Positions 1-8,401 of a stretch of 37,446 nt of DNA are shown here, in pieces. The notes under the pieces were generated by a model. The model was given only the letters and a program-made list of their open reading frames with translations. It had not been told where the DNA came from and did no database searches. The position numbers and the translations under genes are program-made. Numbering within the stretch: the first letter of the stretch is position 1; each line of letters opens with the position of its first letter. The stretch is from Bordetella parapertussis. GTDB taxonomy: Bacteria; Pseudomonadota; Gammaproteobacteria; Burkholderiales; Burkholderiaceae_B. The DNA lies in contig CAMAYM010000015.1 in assembly GCA_945862495.1 (NCBI GenBank), positions 1-37,446 on the forward strand, read 5' to 3'.

Positions 1-71
1 ATCCCCAACTTGCGGTCCACGTGTTGAACGGCTAAACCTGAGAGACCTAGGATAGAATCGATGTGGGACAT
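1..71 (-). CDS. IS transposase, N-terminal fragment running off the window
   Basis: An ATG at 71-69 opens a reading frame running leftwards off the window edge. It gives 23 residues starting MSHIDSILGLSGLAVQHVD. A GGAG Shine-Dalgarno lies about 9 bases upstream, in the bulge of a predicted hairpin at 72-126. The identical start is present at 37419 on the plus strand. Too little is visible for a firm family call; the GGCTCT terminus of the right copy suggests an ISL3-type DDE transposase. Confidence 0.55.
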   Translation of the reverse strand, partial: MSHIDSILGLSGLAVQHVDRKLG

Positions 72-126
72 CGGTATTAGCTCCATTAAATGTGTTTCTT
101 CGCAAAAACAAGTTTAATGAATACCG
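72..126 (-). promoter_or_regulatory. Hairpin over the IS transposase ribosome-binding site
   Basis: Two consecutive 7-base arms pair: CGGTATT (72-78) with AATACCG (120-126), and CATTAAA (84-90) with TTTAATG (113-119). The loop is 22 bases and there is a 5-base bulge at 79-83. On the transcript the bulge holds the Shine-Dalgarno and the start codon follows the stem directly. In IS10 and IS50 similar structures block translation from read-through transcripts; a similar role here is inferred. Confidence 0.5.
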
Positions 127-329
127 TTGTCCCCCGTTAATGATGTAGATGTTGGCGCCGGTTGAATACTGACCACCTGTGCCGGTTGAATATTGACCAG
201 GGGCTTTTGTTGACTTGAATGCAGCCAACTGTGGATAACTATACCTGTTTAACGGTTTTGGTTGTTCCTTTTTATTAACTGGCAGACCGCGTAGGGCAAC
301 GCCCGAAGCGGTGTGCCGTCGTTAACTCT

Positions 330-1154
330 TTAGAACGGCTCCTCCTGCTCAATTTCTGGTTGATCCTCCTTTTGAGTTCCACGCCGACCTTGTTCGCGCG
401 CTTTGATCTGAGTCTTCGCTTGTTTAGTGCTGTGCAAGAAACGATATGACTGATTGCCTGTTTCGACGATGTGACAGTGGTGGGTCAATCTATCGAGCAG
501 CGCCGTCGTCATCTTGGCATCACCAAACACGCTCGACCATTCAGCAAAGGTCAGGTTCGTTGTAATCAATACGCTAGTGTGTTCGTAGAGCTTAGACAAC
601 AGGTGGAACAACAGAGCGCCACCAGACTGGCTAAAGGGCAAGTAGCCCAGCTCATCCAGTACAACGAGATCCAGGCGCGCAAGGCTCTGCGCGATACGTC
701 CTGGCTTGTTTATGTGTTTCTCGTGTTCAAGCGCGTTTACCAGATCGACCGTTGAGTAAAACCGCACTTTTTTGCTATGACGGGAGACCCCCGAGACGCT
801 CAGTGCTGTCGCAAGATGCGTTTTGCCAGTGCCTGGACCACCGATCAGCACCACGTTATGGGCTTGTTCAGTAAACGAGAGGTCAGCGAGTTTCTTGATG
901 AGCGCTTGATCAACCGGTGAGGCTGCAAAGTCAAACCCCGCCAGATCTCGGTGCAACGGGAAGCGGGCGGATTTCATTTGATGCGAGATCGAACGCATCT
1001 CACGGTTTGTATCCTCTGCTTCAATAAGATGCTCGAGCAACCACTTAGAGGTATCGACGCGGGTGCTTTCACCATTCTCTGTGAGTTCATCCCACGCGAG
1101 GGCCATGCCGTGCAAACGTAAAGACTTAAGACTTGCTTTGATATCAGGGTGCAT
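330..1154 (-). CDS. istB: IS21-family helper ATPase IstB
   Basis: This is the AAA+ ATPase that assists the IstA transposase in target selection and strand transfer. The 274-residue product has a Walker A motif GGPGTGKT at 105-112 and a Walker B motif LVVLDE at 163-168, with the usual IstB N-terminal region. The ATG at 1154 is chosen because it gives the standard IstB N-terminus (MHPDIKASLKSLRLHGM). It overlaps the end of istA by 11 bases, the normal coupled arrangement in IS21 elements. The open frame extends upstream to 1253, but that extension lies inside istA and is not IstB-like. The C-terminus is charged and appears intact. Confidence 0.93.
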   Translation of the reverse strand: MHPDIKASLKSLRLHGMALAWDELTENGESTRVDTSKWLLEHLIEAEDTNREMRSISHQMKSARFPLHRDLAGFDFAASPVDQALIKKLADLSFTEQAHNVVLIGGPGTGKTHLATALSVSGVSRHSKKVRFYSTVDLVNALEHEKHINKPGRIAQSLARLDLVVLDELGYLPFSQSGGALLFHLLSKLYEHTSVLITTNLTFAEWSSVFGDAKMTTALLDRLTHHCHIVETGNQSYRFLHSTKQAKTQIKAREQGRRGTQKEDQPEIEQEEPF

Positions 1155-2667
1155 GATTGATTTCCGTTTCTTGTGAATGGATGTCGCGTAGTTGGTCGTA
1201 GCGTGCAGTGTCCGCGCGAGGCGCCTCTTTGAGCTCGAGATCGGTCTGAGCAAGCTCGGGGATAGGCGGGCTATTTAACCGAGCCAAGACATTCTCGATG
1301 TGCTCGACACTGACTTGACCACTAGGCGTGACATCTTCGAGTGCAATGGAGACCGCAACCAATACCGCATCTAGTCCCGCACGCGGCACGCTTGCCAGCA
1401 CATCAGCCATCGTGCGCTCGCCTCCCGGGTAACGCATAAGCGCCTGACGCAGTTGTAGCAGTGCCTCTGGCATATCAAGGAATGGTGCACCGTTTCTAAG
1501 GGCACCGGGCTTGCGTTGAATCAGATCAATGTAGTGTTGCCAGTCATACGTGATCTGTCCTTTATTAGATAGACGATCGTGACGCGCGATAATGCCATCA
1601 CCCGCTGCCACCGTAATCTGCGTGGGATACAAGCGTGTACTAACAAGCTTGCCGGCCCACTCGCATGGGACCGAGTAGCGATTGCGCGCAACACTCACCA
1701 AGCACGTGCTGCTCACGCGCGAGGTCTTCTCGACATACCCATCAAACGCCTCGGGCATGGCCATCAGGTGTTCGCGTTCAATCTCCAACATCTCGGCAAT
1801 CGTGAACTCTGAGTGCTCGGGGTGTGCGGTCTCGAGCCAAAGCGCAAAGCACCGCTTAGAAAGCCAATCGTTAAGCTCTACAAACGAGCCGAATCTGCGC
1901 TCGCCCGCCTCGATCCAGATGCGCCTACGGCTGTCCTGAACATTCTTCTCAACAACGCCTTTCTCCCAACCTGAGGCAACGTTGCAAAAATCAGAGTCAA
2001 ACAGGTAATGGCTGCACATAGCCTTAAAGCGTGCATTGACTGCCCGCTCTTTGCCCCGATTGACTTTGTCGACAGCCGTCTTCATGTTGTCGTAGATGCC
2101 ACGGCGCGGCACTCCTCCAAAGGCAACAAAGGAGCGCGTGTGTGCGTCAAAGAGCATTTCGTGCGTCTGGGTCGGGTAGGCTACCAGCCAGAAGGCGCGA
2201 CTGGCACACAACTTCATGTGCGAGACCTGTACCTTACGGAATATCCCGCCTACGAGCATTCCCTCTTCGCTCCAGTCAAACTGGAAGGCCTCGCCATTCT
2301 CAAAGCTCAACGGCACAAACGCCTTGCTGCCAAGACCTGACTCATTGCGCCAAGCGCGGATAAAGTCAGTCACCTGAGTGTACCCACCCCGATAACCTTG
2401 CGCGGTGATTTGCATCAATAGCGCGCGTGCCGTACGCCTAGAGTCTTTGTGACGCAGTCGATCGGCTTTAAGAGCCGTAATAAGCGTGGCCTCAAACTGC
2501 GTCAGCTTACGAGCATCAAGCTTGCGCTCGTACTTCGGCACCACATCGCCAGGAGCACGAAGCCACCTCCTGATCGTATTACGCGATAAACCCGTCCTCT
2601 TTGAGATCTCGCTGGTTGATAACTTGTCGCGCATCTTCATGCGCCTGACCTTGCCCAACATGTCCAT
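1144..2667 (-). CDS. istA: IS21-family transposase IstA
   Basis: This is the DDE transposase of the IS21 element. With the start at 2667 it has 507 residues. Residues 11-37 form a helix-turn-helix that should bind the terminal repeats. The rve catalytic core shows D131 (QFDWSEEG), D193 (YDNMKTAV) and E240 (GVVEKNV), so the active site looks complete. A GAGGTGA Shine-Dalgarno lies a few bases upstream of the chosen ATG; the longer frame to 2742 would start inside the terminal repeats. No frameshift or internal stop is seen, so the element is probably active. Confidence 0.94.
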   Translation of the reverse strand: MDMLGKVRRMKMRDKLSTSEISKRTGLSRNTIRRWLRAPGDVVPKYERKLDARKLTQFEATLITALKADRLRHKDSRRTARALLMQITAQGYRGGYTQVTDFIRAWRNESGLGSKAFVPLSFENGEAFQFDWSEEGMLVGGIFRKVQVSHMKLCASRAFWLVAYPTQTHEMLFDAHTRSFVAFGGVPRRGIYDNMKTAVDKVNRGKERAVNARFKAMCSHYLFDSDFCNVASGWEKGVVEKNVQDSRRRIWIEAGERRFGSFVELNDWLSKRCFALWLETAHPEHSEFTIAEMLEIEREHLMAMPEAFDGYVEKTSRVSSTCLVSVARNRYSVPCEWAGKLVSTRLYPTQITVAAGDGIIARHDRLSNKGQITYDWQHYIDLIQRKPGALRNGAPFLDMPEALLQLRQALMRYPGGERTMADVLASVPRAGLDAVLVAVSIALEDVTPSGQVSVEHIENVLARLNSPPIPELAQTDLELKEAPRADTARYDQLRDIHSQETEINHAP

Positions 2668-2779
2668 GGTGATCACCTCAGCTCCCTGCTTAATAAGTAA
2701 GCAGGTAGATTGAACACCCTGGTCAATTTTCGTCCGGCACAACCCTCAAAAACTGGTCAATTTTCAACCGGCGTCAACA

Positions 2780-3232
2780 ATGAAGGACGATTACATTGAC
2801 TCAATTGTCCGCAATCAAGATGGGCATCAGCCGCTTGAGTCCGTGAAACTATATTAAAACTCTTTAATCGACGCGCGCGACGCTGCTTGAAAAATACTGA
2901 ACCAATCCAACGGCTATATTGCCAGTATGACCGAGAGGCAATCTGAGCTAAAGCACCGCCTAGCGTGATCGGTTGACCCCGCAAGGTTTGCATGGTTGAG
3001 TTACCCACCTTGGGTGTGCGAGACTGAGCAGTGTTGAGCTTGGCAGTACGAGAGAACAGCGACATAGTTTCTGTATCAGCAGACTGACGATAATTTGATT
3101 ATTGCACTTGCCACCCGACAAGGTCGCCCTGTTGGCAATAAATCTAGTCCGTCATATCCGGTTTCATAATTTGTAATTTATAGATTACTTTTATAATAGT
3201 AAATTAATAATTTGTGATATATAATTCTCATT
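2780..3232. other. Intergenic stretch between IS21 and hipB, with one doubtful ORF
   Basis: No convincing gene lies here. A minus-strand frame opens at 3065 (MSLFSRTAKLNTAQS) and runs about 95 codons to the IS21 boundary, ending inside the IS terminal repeat at 2757. It matches no family I recognise. It could be a gene cut by the IS21 insertion or chance coding. The right part, about 3160-3232, is very AT-rich and holds the hip promoter and operator. Confidence 0.4.
3173..3225 (+). promoter_or_regulatory. hipBA-like promoter and operator palindromes
   Basis: There are two overlapping perfect palindromes: GTAAT-N6-ATTAC at 3173-3188 and TTACT-N8-AGTAA at 3185-3202. The second has the same 5-8-5 layout as the E. 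coli HipB operator (TATCC-N8-GGATA), but with different arms. One TATAAT (3192-3197) lies inside it. A second TATAAT at 3220-3225 would start transcription at or next to the hipB ATG at 3233, giving a leaderless message. No Shine-Dalgarno precedes that ATG. Binding by the downstream antitoxin is inferred. Confidence 0.6.
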
Positions 3233-3544
3233 ATGGGTATTCATAAAAAAGTCGCAACAGAATCAAAACACGAACTTCTGGCTCCCGTGATCCAAGACCT
3301 CGTTCGTGCGCGCAAGGCACAGGATTTCACCCAACATCAGCTTGCCGAAATGTCGGGCGTTTCACGCCGCACAATCGTATTAATCGAAGCAGGTGGAGAC
3401 TGCACGCTTTCCACCCTGAGCCGCGTCGCGTCCGCCCTTGGCTTAGAAATAAATGCGCAGACACGATATCTGCCCACGCTCGATGACGTCACACGCGAAA
3501 ACGAAGCACTCTTTTCCAGCATGCGTGTACCCAAGAATATTTAG
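3233..3544 (+). CDS. HipB-like antitoxin, XRE-family DNA-binding protein
   Basis: A 103-residue protein with a helix-turn-helix of the XRE/Cro type at about residues 31-71 (TQHQLAEMSGVSRRTIVLIE), as in HipB antitoxins. It should neutralise the HipA-like kinase encoded 14 bases downstream and repress its own operon through the palindromes at 3173-3202. It is shorter than or similar to HipB and has an extra N-terminal arm of about 15 residues. The start has no visible ribosome-binding site, consistent with a leaderless message from the TATAAT at 3220. The role follows from the HTH fold plus the gene order; the exact symbol is not assigned. Confidence 0.85.
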   Translation: MGIHKKVATESKHELLAPVIQDLVRARKAQDFTQHQLAEMSGVSRRTIVLIEAGGDCTLSTLSRVASALGLEINAQTRYLPTLDDVTRENEALFSSMRVPKNI

Positions 3545-3558
3545 ATCAGAGATCGCAG

Positions 3559-4809
3559 ATGCTTGATGTGTATGTTGCCAATCAGCTAGTAGGCGTGCTC
3601 GATCAGCCTGATGCCTACACGTACGTCTTTAATTACCTCCCTGATGCTCCGGGTGCGCTACCTGTATCACTTCTCATGCCAAAACGTACCGAGAGCTGGG
3701 TTAGCAGAGCGCTGCACCCCGTTTTCCAGATATCGTTGCCCGAAGGGGCATTGCGCGAATTAATCGTCAGAAAATTTGGCAAACATTTTGAGCACTTCGG
3801 AGATCTCGAGCTACTCGCGGTGGTCGGTGAGAATATGATCGGTCGAATTCAGGTCACGCCACACGGTCAAACGCCTGCGGGACTCACTCCGCATGAATCC
3901 TTATCCAAGTTGATTCAGGAGGACACAACGAGTCTGGTGAAACATTATCTTGGAGACCGACTGCACGAGTCTGGTGTCTCCGGTGGTTTGATGAAATTTT
4001 TAGCCAAAAGCCCAACTCACTATTACGACGGTCGCACGACCCTCGCGCTAGATGAGTGGATCATCAAGCTCAATGATGATGATCACCCACATATTGTATT
4101 AATCGAATACTTTGGGATGATGGCAGCACGAGCGGCAGGATTGAACGTGCCAGAGGTCCATCTTTCTAAAGATCGCAAGCACCTGTTAGTCAAACGCTTT
4201 GATTTAACCCCAAAGGGCTCCCGCTTAGGTTTTGAGGATATGTGTGCGCTACTTGGGCTGACTGCTCGAGATAAATTCACAGGTTCCGTTGAGCGTGTCA
4301 TTAAGACAATAGGTACGTATTGTCAGGGTGGTGAAATTAAAAAATCATTAGAACAGTTTTTTGGACAATATCTGCTGGCATCAACGATGCGTAATGGTGA
4401 TGCGCATTTGAAAAATTTTGGTCTGATTTATAACGATTTAAAAAGTGCAAAACTTGCCCCGACCTACGACATGCTCAGCATGTCTGTGTATGCGCCGACC
4501 TTGCCCAACTCCGACGATGCGGATGATGGACTTGCTTTGAACTTTGGAGGCTCAAAGCGCTGGTTAACGCCCAAGAGCATCAAAGAACTCGCAAAGCAAT
4601 GTCTGATCAGTACAAAAAGTTTAAATGAGTGGGAGACTCGTATTGCCGATGCACTCGTTGATACGTCTAAAAAAGTGATTGAATTTCTCAACGAACACCC
4701 TGAGGACGATGTTGCACCGATGGCAAAACGTATGCTTACGCTCTGGGCGATTGGGTTAGAGGCTTTTGATGGTGGAGCTGCCCAAAGTATTAAAGATTTA
4801 ACTTCTTAA
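3559..4809 (+). CDS. HipA-like serine/threonine kinase toxin
   Basis: A 416-residue HipA-family kinase; in E. coli, HipA phosphorylates glutamyl-tRNA synthetase and induces persistence. An N-terminal HipA_N1-like domain (about 1-100) is followed by the kinase core. Visible residues are the K170 strand (WIIKLN), KRFD 212-215, the catalytic loop NGDAHLKNF 279-287 (D281, N286) and the metal-binding YDML with D304. The glycine-rich loop region at 140-147 reads VSGGLMKF, where related proteins usually have a form ending QPK or QEK; this is atypical. The gene follows hipB by 14 bases and is clearly co-transcribed. It looks full length. The target cannot be deduced. Confidence 0.88.
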   Translation: MLDVYVANQLVGVLDQPDAYTYVFNYLPDAPGALPVSLLMPKRTESWVSRALHPVFQISLPEGALRELIVRKFGKHFEHFGDLELLAVVGENMIGRIQVTPHGQTPAGLTPHESLSKLIQEDTTSLVKHYLGDRLHESGVSGGLMKFLAKSPTHYYDGRTTLALDEWIIKLNDDDHPHIVLIEYFGMMAARAAGLNVPEVHLSKDRKHLLVKRFDLTPKGSRLGFEDMCALLGLTARDKFTGSVERVIKTIGTYCQGGEIKKSLEQFFGQYLLASTMRNGDAHLKNFGLIYNDLKSAKLAPTYDMLSMSVYAPTLPNSDDADDGLALNFGGSKRWLTPKSIKELAKQCLISTKSLNEWETRIADALVDTSKKVIEFLNEHPEDDVAPMAKRMLTLWAIGLEAFDGGAAQSIKDLTS

Positions 4810-4890
4810 TTTGACCTGTATCGATCGCGACTTGACGATTTCAATTCATCACCTCATTTACGCCGCCAAATCCGCAAGCCACCCCCCCTT

Positions 4891-6138
4891 TTACCCACGC
4901 ACCGCATTCTTAGGCAACGTCATCGAAATCAACCCCGCCATAATCAGCAACCCACCCGACATCCCAAACGCGACCCAGTGCGTCCCGAACGTCTCGAACC
5001 CCCAACCACCAAGCCAAGAACTAAAGGTCGCGCCAAACTGGTGCCCGAGATACGCCAAGCCATACAACACGCCCACCAATCTCACGCCATAGGTATCGGC
5101 CAAAATCGCGGAGGACATCGCGATGCTGCCCGCCCAGACCAAGCCGCCAACAAAGGAGGCTGCGAAAAGCTCGACGTGTGTGCCCACCATCACCAACGCA
5201 AAGAAACCCAGTCCGCGAACAAAATAAATCACGGCCAAAATGCTGCGGCGCTCCAGCTTGTCCGCCACGCGTCCCAAAAGCAAGGTACCAAAAATCGCTA
5301 CGATGCCGATAATGCTAATGCCCAGCGCACTAGTTGCCGAATCAAAACCATGATCCATCAGCATTGGCATGCCGTGCGTACCCAGGAGATTCATACTAAA
5401 GCCGCAGGCAAATAGTCCAAGGCAGATTTTCCAGAACACCACTGTGCGGACGGCTTTGGAAAAAGTAGTGGCTGAGGCCGCAGCCGCTCTCTGTTTGTTT
5501 TCAGCCGTAATCTGCGAGGGCAAAAGATCCGTGTTTTCAGGTGCTACATCATTAATAATGAAAAGTGCAGACGGGATCGTCAACAAGGCAAATACGATCG
5601 CGAAGCCCAGCAAGGTCATCTGCCAGCTATAGGTCTCAATCGCCCAAGTCATCAAGGGGGTCATGATGGCGATACCGGCCATCGAACCAGTAGAGAGATA
5701 AAACAGCGCCATGCCACGCTGGCGTGTAAACCAACGGCTAATCACGGGCGTCAAAGCAACTGGACTGGTAAAGGCCAAACCAATCGACAGCAGTACGCCA
5801 AAAGACAACATGAATGACCAAGGTTCACGCGCCACGATGGCCCAGAGCACCGAACCCATCACAATCACCGTCCCGAGCAACAGCACAACGCGCGTGCCGA
5901 AGCGCGCGATCAACATACCCGCGACGGGCATGCCGATGCCATAAAAAACCATCCCCACAGCAATAATCGTCGCAAGCAAGGTCCGACTAAAACCCAGGTC
6001 CTCGGCCATCGGGATAAAAAATGGGCCGATGCCCAGCCTCATCCCGACCGTCAACAACGTGATAAACGTTGCGGCGGCGACAATATTCCAACCGAAATAC
6101 CACTTACCTGGTCTTGCCTGCACCTGAGTCAAACTCAT
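4891..6138 (-). CDS. MFS transporter (monocarboxylate/oxalate-type permease)
   Basis: A 415-residue inner-membrane permease of the major facilitator superfamily, with about 12 hydrophobic segments and a charged central loop near residues 205-230. The N-terminal pattern (WYFGWNIVAAATFITLLTVG, then RTLLATIIAVGM) resembles the OFA/monocarboxylate branch. The substrate is not deducible. The start overlaps the 3' end of the upstream gene by 35 bases. A GGGG sits directly against the ATG, so the TTG six bases in (6132) would have better ribosome-binding spacing. It converges on hipA with an 81-base gap in which no terminator is obvious. Confidence 0.85.
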   Translation of the reverse strand: MSLTQVQARPGKWYFGWNIVAAATFITLLTVGMRLGIGPFFIPMAEDLGFSRTLLATIIAVGMVFYGIGMPVAGMLIARFGTRVVLLLGTVIVMGSVLWAIVAREPWSFMLSFGVLLSIGLAFTSPVALTPVISRWFTRQRGMALFYLSTGSMAGIAIMTPLMTWAIETYSWQMTLLGFAIVFALLTIPSALFIINDVAPENTDLLPSQITAENKQRAAAASATTFSKAVRTVVFWKICLGLFACGFSMNLLGTHGMPMLMDHGFDSATSALGISIIGIVAIFGTLLLGRVADKLERRSILAVIYFVRGLGFFALVMVGTHVELFAASFVGGLVWAGSIAMSSAILADTYGVRLVGVLYGLAYLGHQFGATFSSWLGGWGFETFGTHWVAFGMSGGLLIMAGLISMTLPKNAVRG

Positions 6139-7264
6139 CCCCTTTGTTTTTTATTGGATACTCACAACGCTCTAACTGTATGTCTTGCATGGATCGACCT
6201 GACAAGTCAGCCGCAGGCAGGGCCACATCATCGCCCTTTAAACGTGCCCACAGCCAAGGCAAGGCGGTCGCGATATCAGGTCTTTGCCCAACCGCTCGCG
6301 AGACAACCGCCCCTACCTGACCCGCCACGCGCTCGCCCGTTGCAGCACCTGCGGCATCCCCCACAGGCCCCACATCAAAGCGGAAAAAATAATACGGCTC
6401 CTGGCCCATGCGCAAATCCATCACCGTCAAGCGTCCGTCTTGCTGACCCAGGCTATAAAAGCCATGGCTAAATTTAGCAATCGCCTGCACACCTGCATGA
6501 TTCAAAGCGACGCGATTCAAGGCATCGCATCGTGGATACTGCCTCCAAGTCATCTGAGACTTCTCATCCAGCAGGGAGCGAAACCCTTCGTAGTAGTACT
6601 CAGGCGTCATGGCCACCAAGCGCCACAAAACTGAATTAAACGCAGTGGGATTGACTAACAAGCGCTCAAATTGAATGCCAGACTCTTTCAGAGAGGCTTC
6701 AGCACGTTGAGTCATGTGAACCTGAACACCCAGACCCCACGCCAAATAAAGAGTACTGAACGCAAGACCGATTGCGTTCCATCTCAAGCCCCGTGCAGAC
6801 TTCAATACAAGCGCAGCACCCAGCCCAATTAATAGGGGCAAGGTATAGAGCGGATCGATAATAAACACACTGCCCAGACCAAAGGGGTGATCCATAAACG
6901 GCAGCAACAGTCTCGTGCCGTACACGGTCATCAAATCCAGCAACGGATGAGTAAAGAGCGCCAGCCACAACGCTAAGGTCCATCTTCGCCACAACGCAGA
7001 ATGCACCTCTTGACCTCGTACCTGCAGACGCGCCAAGCCCCAACCCAACAGAGGTGCCAGCAAGCTCAAGTACAACAGAGAATGGCTCTCAGCACGATGA
7101 TTCACCATATTCAAAATGGCGTCACCGTGATTGATCACGACATCCAGGTCGGGCAACGTTCCTGCCAAGCCACCCCAAAGGGCGGCTTTCCAGACCGCTG
7201 TACGACGCCCCATGACGCTCACACTCAGCGCCGCCCCCAAGGCAAACTGACTTACCGAATCCAT
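6104..7264 (-). CDS. YdjM-type membrane-bound metal-dependent hydrolase (DUF457 family)
   Basis: A 386-residue inner-membrane protein. Its N-terminal half fits the YdjM/DUF457 family: GTLPDLDVV (35-43), NHRAESHSLLY (55-65) and LFTHPLLDLMTVYGT (103-117). The Asp and His residues in these motifs (D39, D41, H61, H106, D110) are the presumed metal ligands. Several hydrophobic segments follow, and the soluble C-terminal half of about 190 residues is less conserved. The biochemical substrate of the family is not well established. It lies between two MFS genes on the same strand and overlaps both slightly (35 bases with the downstream gene, 13 with the upstream one), suggesting one operon. Confidence 0.85.
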   Translation of the reverse strand: MDSVSQFALGAALSVSVMGRRTAVWKAALWGGLAGTLPDLDVVINHGDAILNMVNHRAESHSLLYLSLLAPLLGWGLARLQVRGQEVHSALWRRWTLALWLALFTHPLLDLMTVYGTRLLLPFMDHPFGLGSVFIIDPLYTLPLLIGLGAALVLKSARGLRWNAIGLAFSTLYLAWGLGVQVHMTQRAEASLKESGIQFERLLVNPTAFNSVLWRLVAMTPEYYYEGFRSLLDEKSQMTWRQYPRCDALNRVALNHAGVQAIAKFSHGFYSLGQQDGRLTVMDLRMGQEPYYFFRFDVGPVGDAAGAATGERVAGQVGAVVSRAVGQRPDIATALPWLWARLKGDDVALPAADLSGRSMQDIQLERCEYPIKNKGDEFDSGAGKTR

Positions 7265-8388
7265 TTAGGCCGCCACATCAACAATACCAAGAGCAACGCA
7301 CAGCTCGAACTAAAGACATACAGCATATTGGGTCCGCCCGCACGCATCAACGCCCCGGCAATCATCGGTCCGATCGTGGCGCCTACGCCATAGGTCATCA
7401 ACACAACAGCCGCCAAGCCCACACGCTTTTCAGCACTCACGCGATCATTCGCCAGATTGGAGGCTAGGGTATAAAAGGTGAACTGAATCACACCAAAGCC
7501 CGCCGCAAAAAGCAGCATCACCCAATATGGCCAGCTCATCCAGCCCCACATCATCACGGCAATCACGGTAAAAACAATTGCATTATTGCGAATCAACTTG
7601 GCACGATCCGTGCGATCAGACAGCCATCCCATCGGCCACTGCGCCACGAGGCCCGCGATCACACTTGTTGCCGTATAGAGCGCGATCTGGGGCGTACTCA
7701 AGCCTTGGCCTAGTGCAAAGACTGCAGCCAAGCCGTAAAACGATGCGGAAATATTGCCCGCTAAAAATACCGTAAACATCGCCTGCGGCGCGGCTTTGAA
7801 AAAATAGGGGAAATCGATGGGGGCAGGCAACTGAGGGATGGGCAGCTTGCGTTGCGTCAACACAATCGGCAACAAGCTTAACGCCTGACAAAATGCGACA
7901 AAAATCAGGGGACGCAAATCGAGTGTCGGATATAGCGTGATCGCCATTTGTCCCAGTGCAGTCCCAGAACCGGACATCACCATATAAACCGACATGACGC
8001 GACCGCGGTGACTATTTTCAGTTTGCTCGTTGAGCCAACTTTCAATCACGATGTATTGAATGGACATCGCCACACCCACGATCAGGCGCAACCCGATCCA
8101 GACAGGCAACGAGTCAAACAAGCTCTGTGAAAGCACTGCGCAAATCGAAACGATCGCAGCCGTTGCACAGGCGCGGACATGCCCCACACGGATAATCAGG
8201 CGATGCCCAATTCGGGCACCAAACACCAAGCCCAGGTAATACGCTGAGATAAGCGTCCCAATCCAAAAGGCACTCACCGACTCTGCGGACAATTTCAATG
8301 CGATATACGTATTGAATAGCCCGGTACTTGCCAACATCAACAGAGTAGCAAGATACAGCGAGGGAAACGAACCAAGGGTTGAGATCAT
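7252..8388 (-). CDS. MFS transporter (YcaD-like)
   Basis: A major facilitator superfamily permease of about 378 residues with 12 hydrophobic segments. It contains the MFS-type loop ARIGHRLIIRVGHVR after segment 2, and the region IVIESWLNEQTENSHRGRV is very like YcaD-type permeases. The ATG at 8388 is taken because it leaves a short N-terminus before the first membrane segment, as in relatives. TTG 8415 and GTG 8412 are possible alternatives, and no start has a strong Shine-Dalgarno. Its 3' end overlaps the next gene by 13 bases. A nested inverted repeat lies in the leader (8402-8442). Substrate unknown. Confidence 0.85.
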   Translation of the reverse strand: MISTLGSFPSLYLATLLMLASTGLFNTYIALKLSAESVSAFWIGTLISAYYLGLVFGARIGHRLIIRVGHVRACATAAIVSICAVLSQSLFDSLPVWIGLRLIVGVAMSIQYIVIESWLNEQTENSHRGRVMSVYMVMSGSGTALGQMAITLYPTLDLRPLIFVAFCQALSLLPIVLTQRKLPIPQLPAPIDFPYFFKAAPQAMFTVFLAGNISASFYGLAAVFALGQGLSTPQIALYTATSVIAGLVAQWPMGWLSDRTDRAKLIRNNAIVFTVIAVMMWGWMSWPYWVMLLFAAGFGVIQFTFYTLASNLANDRVSAEKRVGLAAVVLMTYGVGATIGPMIAGALMRAGGPNMLYVFSSSCALLLVLLMWRPKWIR

Positions 8389-8401
8389 CAGAATATGAAA
8401 A

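Larger units (their letters stand above)
1..149 (-). mobile_element. Left copy of an end-of-window IS (probable ISL3 family), partial
   Basis: Bases 44-149 are the exact reverse complement of 37341-37446, so the same element sits at both window ends in inverted orientation. The right copy begins GGCTCT, which resembles the usual start of ISL3-family terminal repeats. The left copy lacks the last three bases of that terminus and is followed directly by the IS21 element at 150. The family call is tentative because only the first 23 transposase codons are inside the window. Confidence 0.65.
150..2779 (-). mobile_element. Complete IS21-family insertion sequence (istA-istB)
   Basis: The element is 2630 bp, bounded by TGTTGGCGCCGG at 150 and the inverted TGTTGACGCCGG ending at 2779. 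As is typical of IS21 elements, each end has repeated terminal motifs: 19-base units at 157-175 and 181-199 on the left, and at 2720-2738 and 2754-2772 on the right. It contains overlapping istA and istB genes, both intact. No matching 4-8 bp target duplication is visible: the left flank ends in taga and the right flank begins with atga. This suggests a rearrangement after insertion. Confidence 0.9.

Noticed and set aside
471..755. Plus-strand open frame inside the IS21 element
   Set aside because: It lies opposite istB, which has strong family motifs; no independent support.
2757..3065. Minus-strand 102-codon open frame running into the IS21 end
   Set aside because: Its end lies in the IS terminal repeat and no family is recognised; kept only as a note in the intergenic entry, not as a gene.
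4811..5092. Plus-strand frame after hipA
   Set aside because: It lies opposite the 3' end of the MFS gene, is rich in proline and has no ribosome-binding site.
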